From NCBI GenBank assembly GCA_030524635.1, contig JAUNGG010000001.1, forward strand, positions 113,734-177,733: a DNA stretch of 64,000 bases, read 5' to 3'. Below, in pieces: positions 27,997 to 36,331 of this stretch. The notes beneath the pieces were generated by a model, which was not told where the DNA came from, did no database searches, and saw only the letters and a program-made list of their open reading frames with translations. Both the position numbers and the translations under genes were made by a program. This DNA is from Lachnospiraceae bacterium. GTDB lineage: Bacteria; Bacillota; Clostridia; Lachnospirales; Lachnospiraceae. Position 1 is the stretch's first letter; each line of letters begins with the position of its first letter.

Positions 27997-28634
27997 TGAA
28001 ATATCAATGTGGAATTTTTGATTTAGACGGAGTTTTAGTAGATACAGCAAAGTATCATTATCTTGGCTGGAAAAAACTGGCAGATCGATTAGGCTTTTCC
28101 TTCACTGAACAGCAGAATGAGGCACTGAAAGGCATTTCCAGGATGGCAGCACTGGATTTGCTTTTGAAAATGGGAGATATGAATGAAAAATTCTCTGAAG
28201 AAGAAAAGGAAGAGCTGGCAGCGGAGAAAAACCAGTATTATCTGGACTTTGTCAGCCAGTTAAAGGAAGAGGAGTTGCTTCCTGGTGTAACAGAATTGTT
28301 TGAGCGGATGAAACAAGCAAACATTAAGATCGCATTAGGCTCCGCCAGCAAAAACGCCAGATTAATTCTGGAGCGGCTCCACATCAAAGACTACTTTGAT
28401 TTCATCGTGGACGGAACCCTAGTGAAAAAAGCCAAACCGGATCCGGAGGTATTTACCCTGTCTGCAGACCGGCTGGGAATTCCTTATGAAAAATGTGTTG
28501 TATTCGAGGATTCTGCCGCCGGAATCCAGGCAGCAAAAACAGCCGGTATGACAGCCGTTGGAATTGGAACCAGAAAAAATCTTCCCATGGCGGATTACAT
28601 ATGCAGCAACGTAGGTGAGTTTACGTGGCAGTAG
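27996..28634 (+). CDS. pgmB: Beta-phosphoglucomutase
   Basis: The 212-residue HAD-family enzyme converts beta-glucose 1-phosphate to glucose 6-phosphate. The nucleophile motif FDLDGVLVDT (Asp9, acid/base Asp11), the cap region (LKGISRM), GSASKN and KPDPEVF, and the metal motif VFEDSAAGIQAAK are present. Its start overlaps the GH65 stop codon and has GGAGG seven bases ahead. It completes the importer, phosphorylase and mutase route. Confidence 0.95.
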   Translation: MKYQCGIFDLDGVLVDTAKYHYLGWKKLADRLGFSFTEQQNEALKGISRMAALDLLLKMGDMNEKFSEEEKEELAAEKNQYYLDFVSQLKEEELLPGVTELFERMKQANIKIALGSASKNARLILERLHIKDYFDFIVDGTLVKKAKPDPEVFTLSADRLGIPYEKCVVFEDSAAGIQAAKTAGMTAVGIGTRKNLPMADYICSNVGEFTWQ

Positions 28635-28681
28635 TCATCAGCATACAGTGAAACAGAACAAACACCAGATTTTGCTGCAGC

Positions 28682-28763
28682 AGGCTTCTTCTTACAAGAT
28701 GCAGTTGTTTTAGGATCATTGAGATCTAAACTAAAACTGCGTTGTAAGAAGAAGCCTCTTTTT
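28682..28763 (+). terminator. Long hairpin terminator after the sugar operon
   Basis: AGGCTTCTTCTTACAA (28682-28697) is exactly complementary to 28742-28757. The stem continues inward with GCAGTT and TTTTAG segments, and TTTTT follows. The stem is unusually long for a terminator and could be the remains of a small mobile inverted repeat. Confidence 0.75.
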
Positions 28764-28836
28764 GCTAATATGGAGGTTGCACCTCCTATGTGTCTTTTCG
28801 GCCAATCTAATTTTTGGATGCAAACGCCAAAAATTC

Positions 28837-28889
28837 TTGAAAAATTCCCTTAAATGTAATATGATAAATACAATTAATTTTGTATACAA
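28837..28889 (+). promoter_or_regulatory. Promoter and palindromic operator of GntR gene 1
   Basis: TTGAAA (28837-28842) is 17 bases from TATGAT (28860-28865). A perfect palindrome TTGTATACAA (28880-28889) lies just past the predicted start near 28872, where a bound repressor would block transcription. The TGTATACA core is common for GntR proteins of the FCD group. Confidence 0.55.
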
Positions 28890-28944
28890 TAAGTCCAACT
28901 GGCATAAATTATATGCAACTATCAGATGTAAAGGAGCAAACGGT

Positions 28945-29652
28945 ATGGCGGAAGAGCGTTATAAAAACCGGGAAGAGATGGTATATGAAAGTCTGAAGCG
29001 CGATATTCTGGACCTGGAATTAAAGCCAGGACAGCTTTTAAAGGAAACGGAGCTTTGCGAGCGGTTCGGGGTATCCAGAACGCCGGTGCGGGATGCGCTG
29101 CGGATGCTTCAGGAGCAGGGCTTTGTGCTGACAGTGCCCTACAAGGGGATCTATGTTACCCTGTTAAGTCTCAGCAATATCAAGCAGATGATCTACATGC
29201 GGGTGGCTGTGGAGACCATGGTGCTCCGTGATTTCATGAAGATCGCCACGCCTATGGTGATTGAGGATATCCGGTACATGATCCGGAAGCAGCAGGCCGT
29301 GATTCAAGAACCGGATTTTAAGCCGGAGCAGTTTTACCGCCTGGATGCCCAGATGCACAGTATCTGGTTTGAGGCTACCAAAAAGCAGAAGCTGTGGGAG
29401 ATCCTGCAGGCCCAGCAGCTTCATTATACCAGGTTCCGTATGCTGGATTTTGTGACAGAGACAGACTTTACCCGTATTATCAAGGAGCACCGGCATATGT
29501 TTGACCTGATCGAGAAGAAGGATGTGGCAGGCGTGGAGGAAGCGCTGAAGGAGCATCTGTATTTCAGTATGAAGCGGATGCGGCATCAGATCGATGTGGA
29601 GTATCGGGATTACTTTGAAGAAGAGGATGAGGAAGGGAAGTTCGATATTTAG
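28945..29652 (+). CDS. GntR-family regulator, FCD subgroup (copy 1)
   Basis: The 235-residue protein has an N-terminal winged helix (about 10-75: ELKPGQLLKETELCERFGVSRTPVRDALRML) and an all-helical FCD effector domain (about 85-225). FCD domains often bind small carboxylates with a metal. I chose ATG 28945, behind AAAGGAG, because the longer frame from 28762 adds an unrelated hydrophobic lead. The kinase gene begins 31 bases after its stop, so the two are probably cotranscribed, although their functions need not be linked. Confidence 0.92.
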   Translation: MAEERYKNREEMVYESLKRDILDLELKPGQLLKETELCERFGVSRTPVRDALRMLQEQGFVLTVPYKGIYVTLLSLSNIKQMIYMRVAVETMVLRDFMKIATPMVIEDIRYMIRKQQAVIQEPDFKPEQFYRLDAQMHSIWFEATKKQKLWEILQAQQLHYTRFRMLDFVTETDFTRIIKEHRHMFDLIEKKDVAGVEEALKEHLYFSMKRMRHQIDVEYRDYFEEEDEEGKFDI

Positions 29653-29683
29653 AGGAAGAAATAATAAGAAAAGAGGAGTGCGT

Positions 29684-30502
29684 TTGAAGGATCTGGTAAC
29701 GGAGCTGCAAAATCTTGAATATTTGGATTGGGCAGAAAGGAAGCTTTCTCCTGGTACACCAGGATGCTTTTTGAAAGCTTATGAAGAAAAAGATGGGATT
29801 CGTATTTATTACAAACTGTCTAATTATGATAGTTACCGGGGGGTATTTGGACATGAGTGTGTAAATGAATTAGTGGTAAGCAGGCTTTTGGATGTGTTGA
29901 ATATTCCTCATGTATCATATCGGTTAATACATGCATCAATCAATATTGATGGGCAGGCATTGAAAACATGGATTACTTCTTCTAATAATTTTAGAAAAGC
30001 AGATGAAGAAAAAATGGCATTTGATCTGTTTTATGATCTGGAAAAACAGAGTAAAGAATCTCCACTTGAATTCGCGGCAAGATATGGTTGGAAACACGAT
30101 ATTTATCGAATGATATTAGTAGATTATCTGGTTGCCAACAGGGACCGGCATGGAAGTAATATTGAAGTGCTGAGAAATATGAACAGTGGTGAAGTTCGGC
30201 TGGCGCCATTGTTTGATCAAGGTGTTTCTTTGTTTTTTTCAAGTTATGGGGATGAAAAACAAATTGAAAAGTTTGATGTGATGAAGGATATCCAGGCTAA
30301 TAATTATTTCGGATCCAGGTCATTAGAATACAATCTCTCTCTGATACCGAAGGGTTATGATTTAAATATTGCAGCATTAAAAGAGACTGATTATGATTAT
30401 ATTACAGACGGTCTGGAGAAAGTGATTGCTCCACTACACAAGAAACGAATCTGGGAAATGATATGGAGGCGATGGAATTATTATGAAAAAATTCGCAGTT
30501 AA
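29684..30502 (+). CDS. HipA-like serine/threonine kinase (HipT-type core)
   Basis: With a TTG start at 29684 behind AGAGGAG, the protein is 272 residues. It carries HipA-type kinase signatures: a probable ATP lysine in IYYKLSN, the helix glutamate in GHECVNELVVSRLL, the catalytic loop NRDRHGSN (Asn152-Asn159, Asp154) and the metal-binding LAPLFDQGVS (Asp178). It lacks the usual N-terminal HipA subdomain, which seems to be supplied by the small protein overlapping its 3' end. HipA kinases phosphorylate targets such as glutamyl-tRNA synthetase in toxin-antitoxin or stress systems. The gene looks more A/T-rich than its neighbours, which hints at acquisition. The target is unknown. Confidence 0.75.
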   Translation: MKDLVTELQNLEYLDWAERKLSPGTPGCFLKAYEEKDGIRIYYKLSNYDSYRGVFGHECVNELVVSRLLDVLNIPHVSYRLIHASINIDGQALKTWITSSNNFRKADEEKMAFDLFYDLEKQSKESPLEFAARYGWKHDIYRMILVDYLVANRDRHGSNIEVLRNMNSGEVRLAPLFDQGVSLFFSSYGDEKQIEKFDVMKDIQANNYFGSRSLEYNLSLIPKGYDLNIAALKETDYDYITDGLEKVIAPLHKKRIWEMIWRRWNYYEKIRS

Positions 30503-30827
30503 AAATAATTATTATGGTCATGATCGAATTCTTGCAATTTTAAATTATGATGAAATGCAGAAATCATTTACAATAGATGTGCCATCGGACATTTCAGAGA
30601 AAGAAGTTCCTTTTCTCTTATCCTCTTTTGTAAAACGGGGGCAGCGGCATGTAGGAAATGAATGGAGCTTAAAATGGGTGCAGAGCAGGATTGTGCCGCC
30701 CGGCAGGCAGAATATTGGCCAGATTTTACGGGAAAATGGCATGAAGCGCTATGATGAATATGAATTATTGATTAAAAATCAGGGACGAAGTTGTCAGGAT
30801 GAATGTTATCTGGAGCAGTTGTCTTGA
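30483..30827 (+). CDS. Small partner of the HipA-like kinase, possible HipS-like domain protein
   Basis: The 114-residue protein starts 20 bases inside the kinase gene, so translation is coupled. Its C-terminal half (WVQSRIVPPGRQNIGQIL, then YDEYELL and GRSCQDECYLEQL) resembles, from memory, the W-R-VP-NR segment that clostridial HipA-like proteins carry at the N-terminus of the same chain. That would make this a split, reordered HipA: kinase first, accessory domain second. In HipBST systems a separate HipS subunit neutralises the kinase, and this protein may do the same. No DNA-binding motif is evident. Confidence 0.65.
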   Translation: MKKFAVKNNYYGHDRILAILNYDEMQKSFTIDVPSDISEKEVPFLLSSFVKRGQRHVGNEWSLKWVQSRIVPPGRQNIGQILRENGMKRYDEYELLIKNQGRSCQDECYLEQLS

Positions 30828-30892
30828 TGAAAGGAATATAGAAATGATTCAAATGCTGAACCGTCACGGTTCATATTGTAAAGGAGAAACCT

Positions 30893-31672
30893 ATGAGAAG
30901 TTTACAGGAAATCCGGGAGGATATTTCAAAGTGCGATGAGGAGATGGCCAGACTGCTGGCCAAGCGGATGGATTATATTGGAGAGGTGATCGGCTGTAAA
31001 AAAGCAAATGGACTGCCGATCCTGCAGCCGGAGCAGGAGGCGCGCAGGAAGGCTCTGCTTCAGGAGGTATTAAAGGGCAATGCTTATGAGGAAGAATTAC
31101 TGGAAATCTTTGACAGCATTTTAAAGGTCAGCAAGCGGGTACAGGCGAAGGCACTGTTCCGCTATAATATCGCGCTGATCGGATTTATGGGAGCGGGCAA
31201 GAGCACCGTATCTCATTATCTGAAGGATATGCTGGCGATGGAAGAGGTGGAGACGGATGCCATGATCGTGAAGTCAGAGGGAATGGCGATCACGGATATC
31301 TTTGCCAAGTACGGAGAGCCATATTTCCGCAATTGTGAGAGCAACGCCATCATTGAGCTTCAGAATTGCAGGCAGGTGATCATCTCCTGCGGCGGCGGTG
31401 CTGTGATGCGTGAGGAAAATGTGGAGAATTTAAAGAAGAGCAGCCGTATCGTGCTTTTGACAGCAACCCCGGAAACTACCTTGGAGCGGGTAAAGGATTC
31501 TACGGAACGTCCGATTCTCAATGGAAATATGAATGTGGAATACATTGCCGGGCTGATGGAAAAGCGCCGGGCGAAATATGAGGCGGCAGCAGATATCATC
31601 ATTGCAACAGACGGCAAGGATGTGGCGCAGATCTGCGAGGAATTGGTTCGGAAACTGAGTGCCATGGAGTAG
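30893..31672 (+). CDS. aroK: Chorismate mutase-shikimate kinase fusion
   Basis: Residues 1-88 form an AroQ-type chorismate mutase (LQEIREDISKCDEEMARLLAKRM, helical, with Arg and Lys active-site residues). Residues 92-259 form shikimate kinase: P-loop GFMGAGKST (Lys103), the DT-type metal motif as ETDAMIV, the GEPYFRNCES shikimate site and ISCGGG. The two activities lie at non-adjacent steps of aromatic amino acid synthesis, so the fusion links entry to the chorismate branch with prephenate formation. AAGGAGA precedes the ATG. Confidence 0.94.
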   Translation: MRSLQEIREDISKCDEEMARLLAKRMDYIGEVIGCKKANGLPILQPEQEARRKALLQEVLKGNAYEEELLEIFDSILKVSKRVQAKALFRYNIALIGFMGAGKSTVSHYLKDMLAMEEVETDAMIVKSEGMAITDIFAKYGEPYFRNCESNAIIELQNCRQVIISCGGGAVMREENVENLKKSSRIVLLTATPETTLERVKDSTERPILNGNMNVEYIAGLMEKRRAKYEAAADIIIATDGKDVAQICEELVRKLSAME

Positions 31673-31730
31673 CGAATGGTTTCTGCACCTGCAGCAGGAT
31701 TGCCGGGGCGTTTTTCAAATAGCAGAAAAC

Positions 31731-31792
31731 ATGAGACGTCTGATGATAACAGTTCAATATCTTCACAGTTACGTCTGATGAACGATTATAAT
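31731..31792 (+). promoter_or_regulatory. Promoter and two operators of GntR gene 2
   Basis: ATGAGACGTCTGAT (31731-31744) is a near-perfect palindrome. The related TTACGTCTGATG (31769-31780) lies just before TATAAT (31787-31792). The same ACGTCTGAT/ATCAGACGT element recurs at 32802-32842, which suggests autoregulation plus control of the dehydratase gene. Confidence 0.55.
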
Positions 31793-31822
31793 TCAGGAAT
31801 AAGAAATAGGAAACGGAGACGA

Positions 31823-32554
31823 ATGTATCAATTTGAAAAAGTAGATAAAAAGCTCCTGGGGCAGCAGATTGAAGAGGAGCTGATGAATTATATTCAGGAA
31901 GAGCCGATAGAGGTGGGCCAGAAGATTCCAAATGAATTTGAACTGGCAGAAATGTTTGGCGTAGGGCGAAGCACCATCCGTGAGGCGGTGAAAGGACTGG
32001 TTTCCAAGGGAATCCTGGAGGTCAGAAGAGGCTCCGGAACGTATGTGGTCAGCATCTGCTCGCCGGAGGAGGATCCCCTGGGCCTTTCCAAGCTGCAGGA
32101 TAAGTACAAGCTGGCGCTGGAGCTGTTTGATGTCCGCCTGATGCTGGAACCGGAGATTGCTTCCCGCGCAGCAGAACGGGCAGATGAAGAGGATTTAAAA
32201 CAGTTAAAGAGGCTGTGTGATGAGACAGAACAGCTATATCTGGAAAATAAGAACCATATTCCAAAGGATATTGAATTCCATACCTGTATTGCCAGATGCA
32301 GTAAAAACCGAGTGGTGGAAACGCTGATTCCCATCATTAATTCAGCAGTTATGACCTTTGCCAACCTTACACGCCATACACTGAAAAATGAGACGCTTGA
32401 GACCCATCGGGCGATTGTGAATTCGATTATAGACAAGGATCCGGTGGGGGCTAAATGTGCCATGGTGATGCATTTGACTTACAACCGCCAGAGGCTGCTT
32501 CAACAGCTGAAGGAGGAGAGGGCAGGAAAAACAGGCAGCAGACCAGAACTTTGA
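31823..32554 (+). CDS. GntR/FadR-family regulator, FCD subgroup (copy 2)
   Basis: The 243-residue protein has a winged helix (about 10-80, with KIPNEFELAEMFGVGRSTIREAVKGL and the wing VRRGSGTYV) and an FCD domain (about 100-235). The metal-binding histidines are likely in IEFHTCIA and LTYNRQ-adjacent positions. Most such proteins control sugar-acid or organic-acid catabolism. Shared operator-like sequences at its own promoter and at the downstream dehydratase promoter support that role. ATG 31823 was chosen because the helix-turn-helix alignment begins there; the ribosome site (CGGAGA) is modest. Confidence 0.92.
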   Translation: MYQFEKVDKKLLGQQIEEELMNYIQEEPIEVGQKIPNEFELAEMFGVGRSTIREAVKGLVSKGILEVRRGSGTYVVSICSPEEDPLGLSKLQDKYKLALELFDVRLMLEPEIASRAAERADEEDLKQLKRLCDETEQLYLENKNHIPKDIEFHTCIARCSKNRVVETLIPIINSAVMTFANLTRHTLKNETLETHRAIVNSIIDKDPVGAKCAMVMHLTYNRQRLLQQLKEERAGKTGSRPEL

Positions 32555-32793
32555 ATAGACTATGATACAGGGATCAAAACGTATTTTGACACTTGCAGAT
32601 GTTATAACCGACGGACACTGATGAGGCAGAGGCCTTAAAAGCATACCGTCGGTTTTTTTTGTCAGAACCCAGGCGTGTGCCCTTTGCTGCGTTCAAATTT
32701 TCATCAATAGTCATATGACATCCTGAAATACATCTTATGTTTAAAAGAAAAATTCCTTATAAAGAAGAAAATAAAATAATTGTAATTACACTG

Positions 32794-32842
32794 TTGACAA
32801 AATACGTCAGATGTGATAATGTATAAAACATCAGACGTCATA
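32794..32842 (+). promoter_or_regulatory. Promoter with two operators upstream of the SDR remnant and dehydratase
   Basis: TTGACA (32794-32799) is 17 bases from TAATGT (32817-32822). ATACGTCAGATGT (32802-32814) sits between the two hexamers and CATCAGACGTCAT (32829-32841) lies at the predicted start. A repressor on both would block this promoter. Confidence 0.6.
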
Positions 32843-32845
32843 CTA

Positions 32846-32941
32846 TTTGAAATAAGGGTGGTATTCTTCCTGGCTTCCTCTGCAAGCGATTATCTGAACG
32901 GAGTTACGATCCCGGTAGATAGGGGCTATCTGACGAAATAA
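32846..32941 (+). pseudogene. C-terminal remnant of an SDR-family dehydrogenase
   Basis: The frame from 32858 reads VVFFLASSASDYLNGVTIPV and ends in DRGYLTK before TAA at 32941. This is the standard tail of short-chain dehydrogenases such as KduD or gluconate 5-dehydrogenase (FLAS-ASDY-NG-IPVDGGY). The catalytic and nucleotide-binding parts are missing, and the regulated promoter lies directly upstream, so a deletion has joined promoter to gene end. Nothing else is visible in 32555-32793 apart from A/T-rich sequence. Confidence 0.75.
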
Positions 32942-32995
32942 ATTTTAATCACGCATAGTTCGAAATAACATGGAACGGAAAGGACAAGGAATCAT

Positions 32996-34744
32996 ATGAG
33001 TTGTTTAAAAAGTCAGGAAATGCGCAAGCTTGCGCCCGAATTAGATCCTTTGAGAATCGGAACCGGCTGGAAGCCGGAGGATTTGTCCAAGCCTCAGGTA
33101 TTTATTGAAAGTACCTATGGTGACAGCCATCCGGGAAGCGGGCATCTGAATATTTTAGTGGAAGAAGTAAGAAAAGGAATCGCAGAGGAAGGCGGGCATG
33201 GCGCCAGGTATTACTGCACCGATATGTGCGACGGCGAGAGCCAGGGAACCGATGGAATTAATTTCAGTCTGGTCAGCCGTGAAATGATCGCCAATATGAT
33301 TGAGATCCAGGCCAATGCAACACCATTTGATGCAGGTGTATATCTGGCAAGCTGTGATAAAGGAATGCCGGCAAACCTGATGGGGCTGTGCCGTGTTAAT
33401 ATGCCGGCAGTTGTGGTACCAGGCGGAACGATGAATGCAGGTCCGGATATGCTGACACTGGAACAGCTTGGCATGTACAGCGCAAAATATCAGAGGGGCG
33501 AAATTGATGAGGAAAAATTAAACTGGGCGAAGTATAATGCTTGTCCAAGCTGCGGTGCCTGCTCCTTTATCGGTACCGCTTCCACCATGCAGATCATGGC
33601 AGAAGCTTTAGGTCTGGCCCTCCCCGGGAGCGCTCTGATGCCGGCCACTAGCCTGGATCTTCTGGCCTTTGCAAGGGAGGCAGGAAGACAGTCGGTAAGG
33701 CTGGCGAAAATGGAGAACATGCGTCCCAGCGATATTGTAACGATGGACAGCTTTGAAAATGCGATTCTGGTTCATGCAGCCGTATCAGGAAGCACCAATT
33801 GTCTGCTCCATTTACCTGCCATTGCCCATGAACTGGGAATCGAGATTACAGGCGATACCTTTGACCGCCTGCACCGAAACGCAAGGTATCTTTTGGATGT
33901 CCGTCCGGCAGGACGCTGGCCAGCAGAGTGCTTCTACTATGCGGGAGGCGTACCGGCAATTATGGAGGAGATCAAGCCGTTCCTTCACCTGGACACCATG
34001 ACCATAACCGGAAAGACTCTTGGGGAAAATCTGAAGGAGCTGAAGGAGAATGGCTTCTATGAGCGCTGTGAAAAATGGCTTCAGGATTTCAATAAGCGGT
34101 ATGGTACCGCTGTGACAAGAGAGGATATTATCCGGCCTTATGAGAAAGCCATCGGAACGGATGGAAGCATTGCGGTCCTTCGCGGCAATCTGGCCCCGGA
34201 AGGCGCTGTTATCAAGCACACCGCATGCCCGAAGGAAATGTTCAAGGCAGTTCTTCGTGCTAGACCATTTGACAGCGAGGAAGAATGTCTGGATGCCGTT
34301 CTCAAGCATAAGGTTGAAAAGGGGGATGCCGTATTTATTCGCTACGAGGGTCCCAAGGCCAGCGGCATGCCGGAAATGTTCTACACTTCAGAGGCCATCA
34401 GCAGCGATAAGGAATTAGGGCGCAGCATTGCCTTGATCACCGACGGCCGTTTCTCCGGAGCATCCACCGGTCCCGTGATCGGACACTGCAGTCCGGAAGC
34501 AGCAGACGGCGGCCCGATTGCTCTGGTGGAGGAAGGCGATTTAATTGAAATCGATGTAATGGAGAGAAAGCTGAATATCATCGGCATCAACGGTGAGCGA
34601 AAAACACCGGAAGAGGTGGATGCGGTTCTAACTGAGAGAAAGAAGAACTGGCGTCCAAGAGAACTTCGCTATAAAAAAGGTGCCCTGAGACTGTTCAGTG
34701 AACATGCAGTAAGCCCGATGAAGGGTGCTTATCTGGATTTTTAA
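32996..34744 (+). CDS. IlvD/Edd-family dehydratase, probable sugar-acid dehydratase
   Basis: The 582-residue protein belongs to the dihydroxyacid/phosphogluconate dehydratase family. Iron-sulfur ligands are probably Cys120 (LASCDKGMPANLMG) and Cys186 or a neighbour in NACPSCGACSF. GSTNCLLHLPAIAHELG and the C-terminal ITDGRFSGASTGPVIGH complete the signature. IlvD itself normally stands with other ilv genes; here a GntR operator and an SDR dehydrogenase remnant are upstream, so a C5 or C6 aldonate (arabinonate, xylonate, gluconate) is a more likely substrate. The enzyme yields a 2-keto-3-deoxy acid. GGAAAGGACAAGGA precedes the ATG. Confidence 0.88.
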   Translation: MSCLKSQEMRKLAPELDPLRIGTGWKPEDLSKPQVFIESTYGDSHPGSGHLNILVEEVRKGIAEEGGHGARYYCTDMCDGESQGTDGINFSLVSREMIANMIEIQANATPFDAGVYLASCDKGMPANLMGLCRVNMPAVVVPGGTMNAGPDMLTLEQLGMYSAKYQRGEIDEEKLNWAKYNACPSCGACSFIGTASTMQIMAEALGLALPGSALMPATSLDLLAFAREAGRQSVRLAKMENMRPSDIVTMDSFENAILVHAAVSGSTNCLLHLPAIAHELGIEITGDTFDRLHRNARYLLDVRPAGRWPAECFYYAGGVPAIMEEIKPFLHLDTMTITGKTLGENLKELKENGFYERCEKWLQDFNKRYGTAVTREDIIRPYEKAIGTDGSIAVLRGNLAPEGAVIKHTACPKEMFKAVLRARPFDSEEECLDAVLKHKVEKGDAVFIRYEGPKASGMPEMFYTSEAISSDKELGRSIALITDGRFSGASTGPVIGHCSPEAADGGPIALVEEGDLIEIDVMERKLNIIGINGERKTPEEVDAVLTERKKNWRPRELRYKKGALRLFSEHAVSPMKGAYLDF

Positions 34745-35062
34745 AAATAAAGATCTACGGAACGGTGAAGGTACTAAACCGTTACTGATCTACAAAATAT
34801 TGGAATGAAGCAGAAGGAGTTTCGTTTAGCGAGAGGAAACTCCTTCTGCTTTATTTCAATCATGAGGATATCAAGGATAGATTGTCAGCATCCCTGTTAA
34901 GGGGAGGGCCTGATTTTTAACGGAAGGAGAGTCAGATCCCATTTATTTTTTATGTTTTTGCTGGCGGCAGCAAGGGAATTAAGATCCTGCGAATAAATAA
35001 GGAAATATCAGGGAAATATGGAATCAGAAGAGGAAAACATCCGTAAAGAAAGAAGGAGTCAT
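34745..35062 (+). other. Intergenic stretch with a terminator
   Basis: The hairpin AGCAGAAGGAGTTTC (34808-34822) with GAAACTCCTTCTGCT (34837-34851, or one base either way) followed by TTATTT ends the dehydratase transcript. I see no gene, repeat or clear promoter in the remaining bases before the next ribosome site at 35051. Confidence 0.7.
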
Positions 35063-36331
35063 ATGAAAATTGCGGATCAATATATTCAATATGTAAAGAA
35101 CAAAACAGAAGCGGAGCCGGAAAAGGGCTGGGACAAGATATTACTTGGATTTCAGCTCAACCGGCTCCGCACTCATTTTCTGCCCAAGCCAGGCCTTTCC
35201 AAGGGGTATCAGCGGCTGGAGGATATGATGATGGGGCTGGTGGCCAGGTCCTTACGGGATGGGGACAGCTACGTGTGGGGAAATATTTTTGCACCCAGTG
35301 AGATCATGCACAACATGGGGTTAAACACGCTGTCCATTGAGTGCCTGGCCTGTTATTTATCAGGCTTTCATCTGGAGGATTTCTTTATTGATTTTTCCCA
35401 GAGCATCGGGCTGGCGCCCACCTTATGCTCCTATCATAAAACTTTTGTGGGAGCCGTGGAAAGCGGAGTGATTCCCACACCTGCCTATGCGGTGACCACA
35501 TCTCTTTCCTGTGACGGAAACTTAAATACCTTCCGATTTCTGGAGAAGAAGAATCAGGTGCCCTTTACCTTGCTGGATGTACCATATCATGATGATGAGG
35601 AATCGGTGGATTATCTGGCAGAGCAGCTGAAGGCGATGGTGCAGGAGATGGAGGATCATCTGGGACGGAAGCTGGATCTGGATAAGCTGAAGGAGTCGCT
35701 GCGGATCGAGAATGAAACCAAAAAAGAGCTGATTCGATTTTATCATCTGGCTCAGAAGCATTATTATCCGGGGCAGATCATCAGTCAGCTTTATCTGATG
35801 ATGGGAACCCATCTTCTCATAGGAACCAGGGAATTTCTGGAGCTGGTGCAGTTTATGAATCAGGATATCCAGACCTATCCGGAGTTTACCGGAAAGCGTC
35901 TTTTGTGGGTGCATCTGCTGCCCTTTTACCAGGAGAGTCTGAATCAGTATTTCAGCTGCAATGAGAAGTATCAGATCCTGGCTACCGATATCGTGCTGGA
36001 CACGGCAAAGGAGCTGGATGAGTCGGATCCCTTCCGGGCGCTGGCGGAAAAGCTTCTGGACAATGTGTTTAATGGCTCCTACCGCCGCAAGGCAGAGATC
36101 ATTGGAGCGATTGCAGATGACTTGAAGCCGGATGGAGTGATTCATTTCTGTCACTGGGGCTGCAAGCAGGCAGACGGGGGAAGTGTTCTGCTGAAGGAAG
36201 CCATGAAGGAGCGGAATATTCCGATGCTGATCTTAGACGGCGACGGCATTGACAAGCGGAACAGCCACGATGGACAGATCAAGACTCGGCTGGAGGCGTT
36301 TCTGGAAATGATCGAGGAGGACAAGGCATGA
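35063..36331 (+). CDS. 2-hydroxyacyl-CoA dehydratase (HgdB/DCCP-like) subunit
   Basis: The 422-residue protein is similar in layout to the D-component subunits of 2-hydroxyacyl-CoA dehydratases, with candidate iron-sulfur cysteines in IECLACYLSGF, SLSCDGNLN and FCHWGCKQADGG. These enzymes remove water by ATP-driven radical chemistry. No CoA-transferase or acyl-CoA dehydrogenase gene is linked, so the substrate may not be an acyl-CoA; related double-cubane cluster proteins act on small molecules. Start ATG 35063 follows AGAAGGAG and replaces an in-frame ATG at 35018. The next gene overlaps by four bases. Confidence 0.82.
   Translation: MKIADQYIQYVKNKTEAEPEKGWDKILLGFQLNRLRTHFLPKPGLSKGYQRLEDMMMGLVARSLRDGDSYVWGNIFAPSEIMHNMGLNTLSIECLACYLSGFHLEDFFIDFSQSIGLAPTLCSYHKTFVGAVESGVIPTPAYAVTTSLSCDGNLNTFRFLEKKNQVPFTLLDVPYHDDEESVDYLAEQLKAMVQEMEDHLGRKLDLDKLKESLRIENETKKELIRFYHLAQKHYYPGQIISQLYLMMGTHLLIGTREFLELVQFMNQDIQTYPEFTGKRLLWVHLLPFYQESLNQYFSCNEKYQILATDIVLDTAKELDESDPFRALAEKLLDNVFNGSYRRKAEIIGAIADDLKPDGVIHFCHWGCKQADGGSVLLKEAMKERNIPMLILDGDGIDKRNSHDGQIKTRLEAFLEMIEEDKA

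Noticed and set aside
28682..28763. Insertion sequence or MITE
   Set aside because: The long hairpin has no flanking target duplication that I can see and ends in a T-run, so a terminator is the simpler reading.
32996..34744. Assignment as ilvD of branched-chain synthesis
   Set aside because: The locus has a GntR operator and SDR remnant, and no ilv genes are adjacent; the family alone does not decide the substrate.
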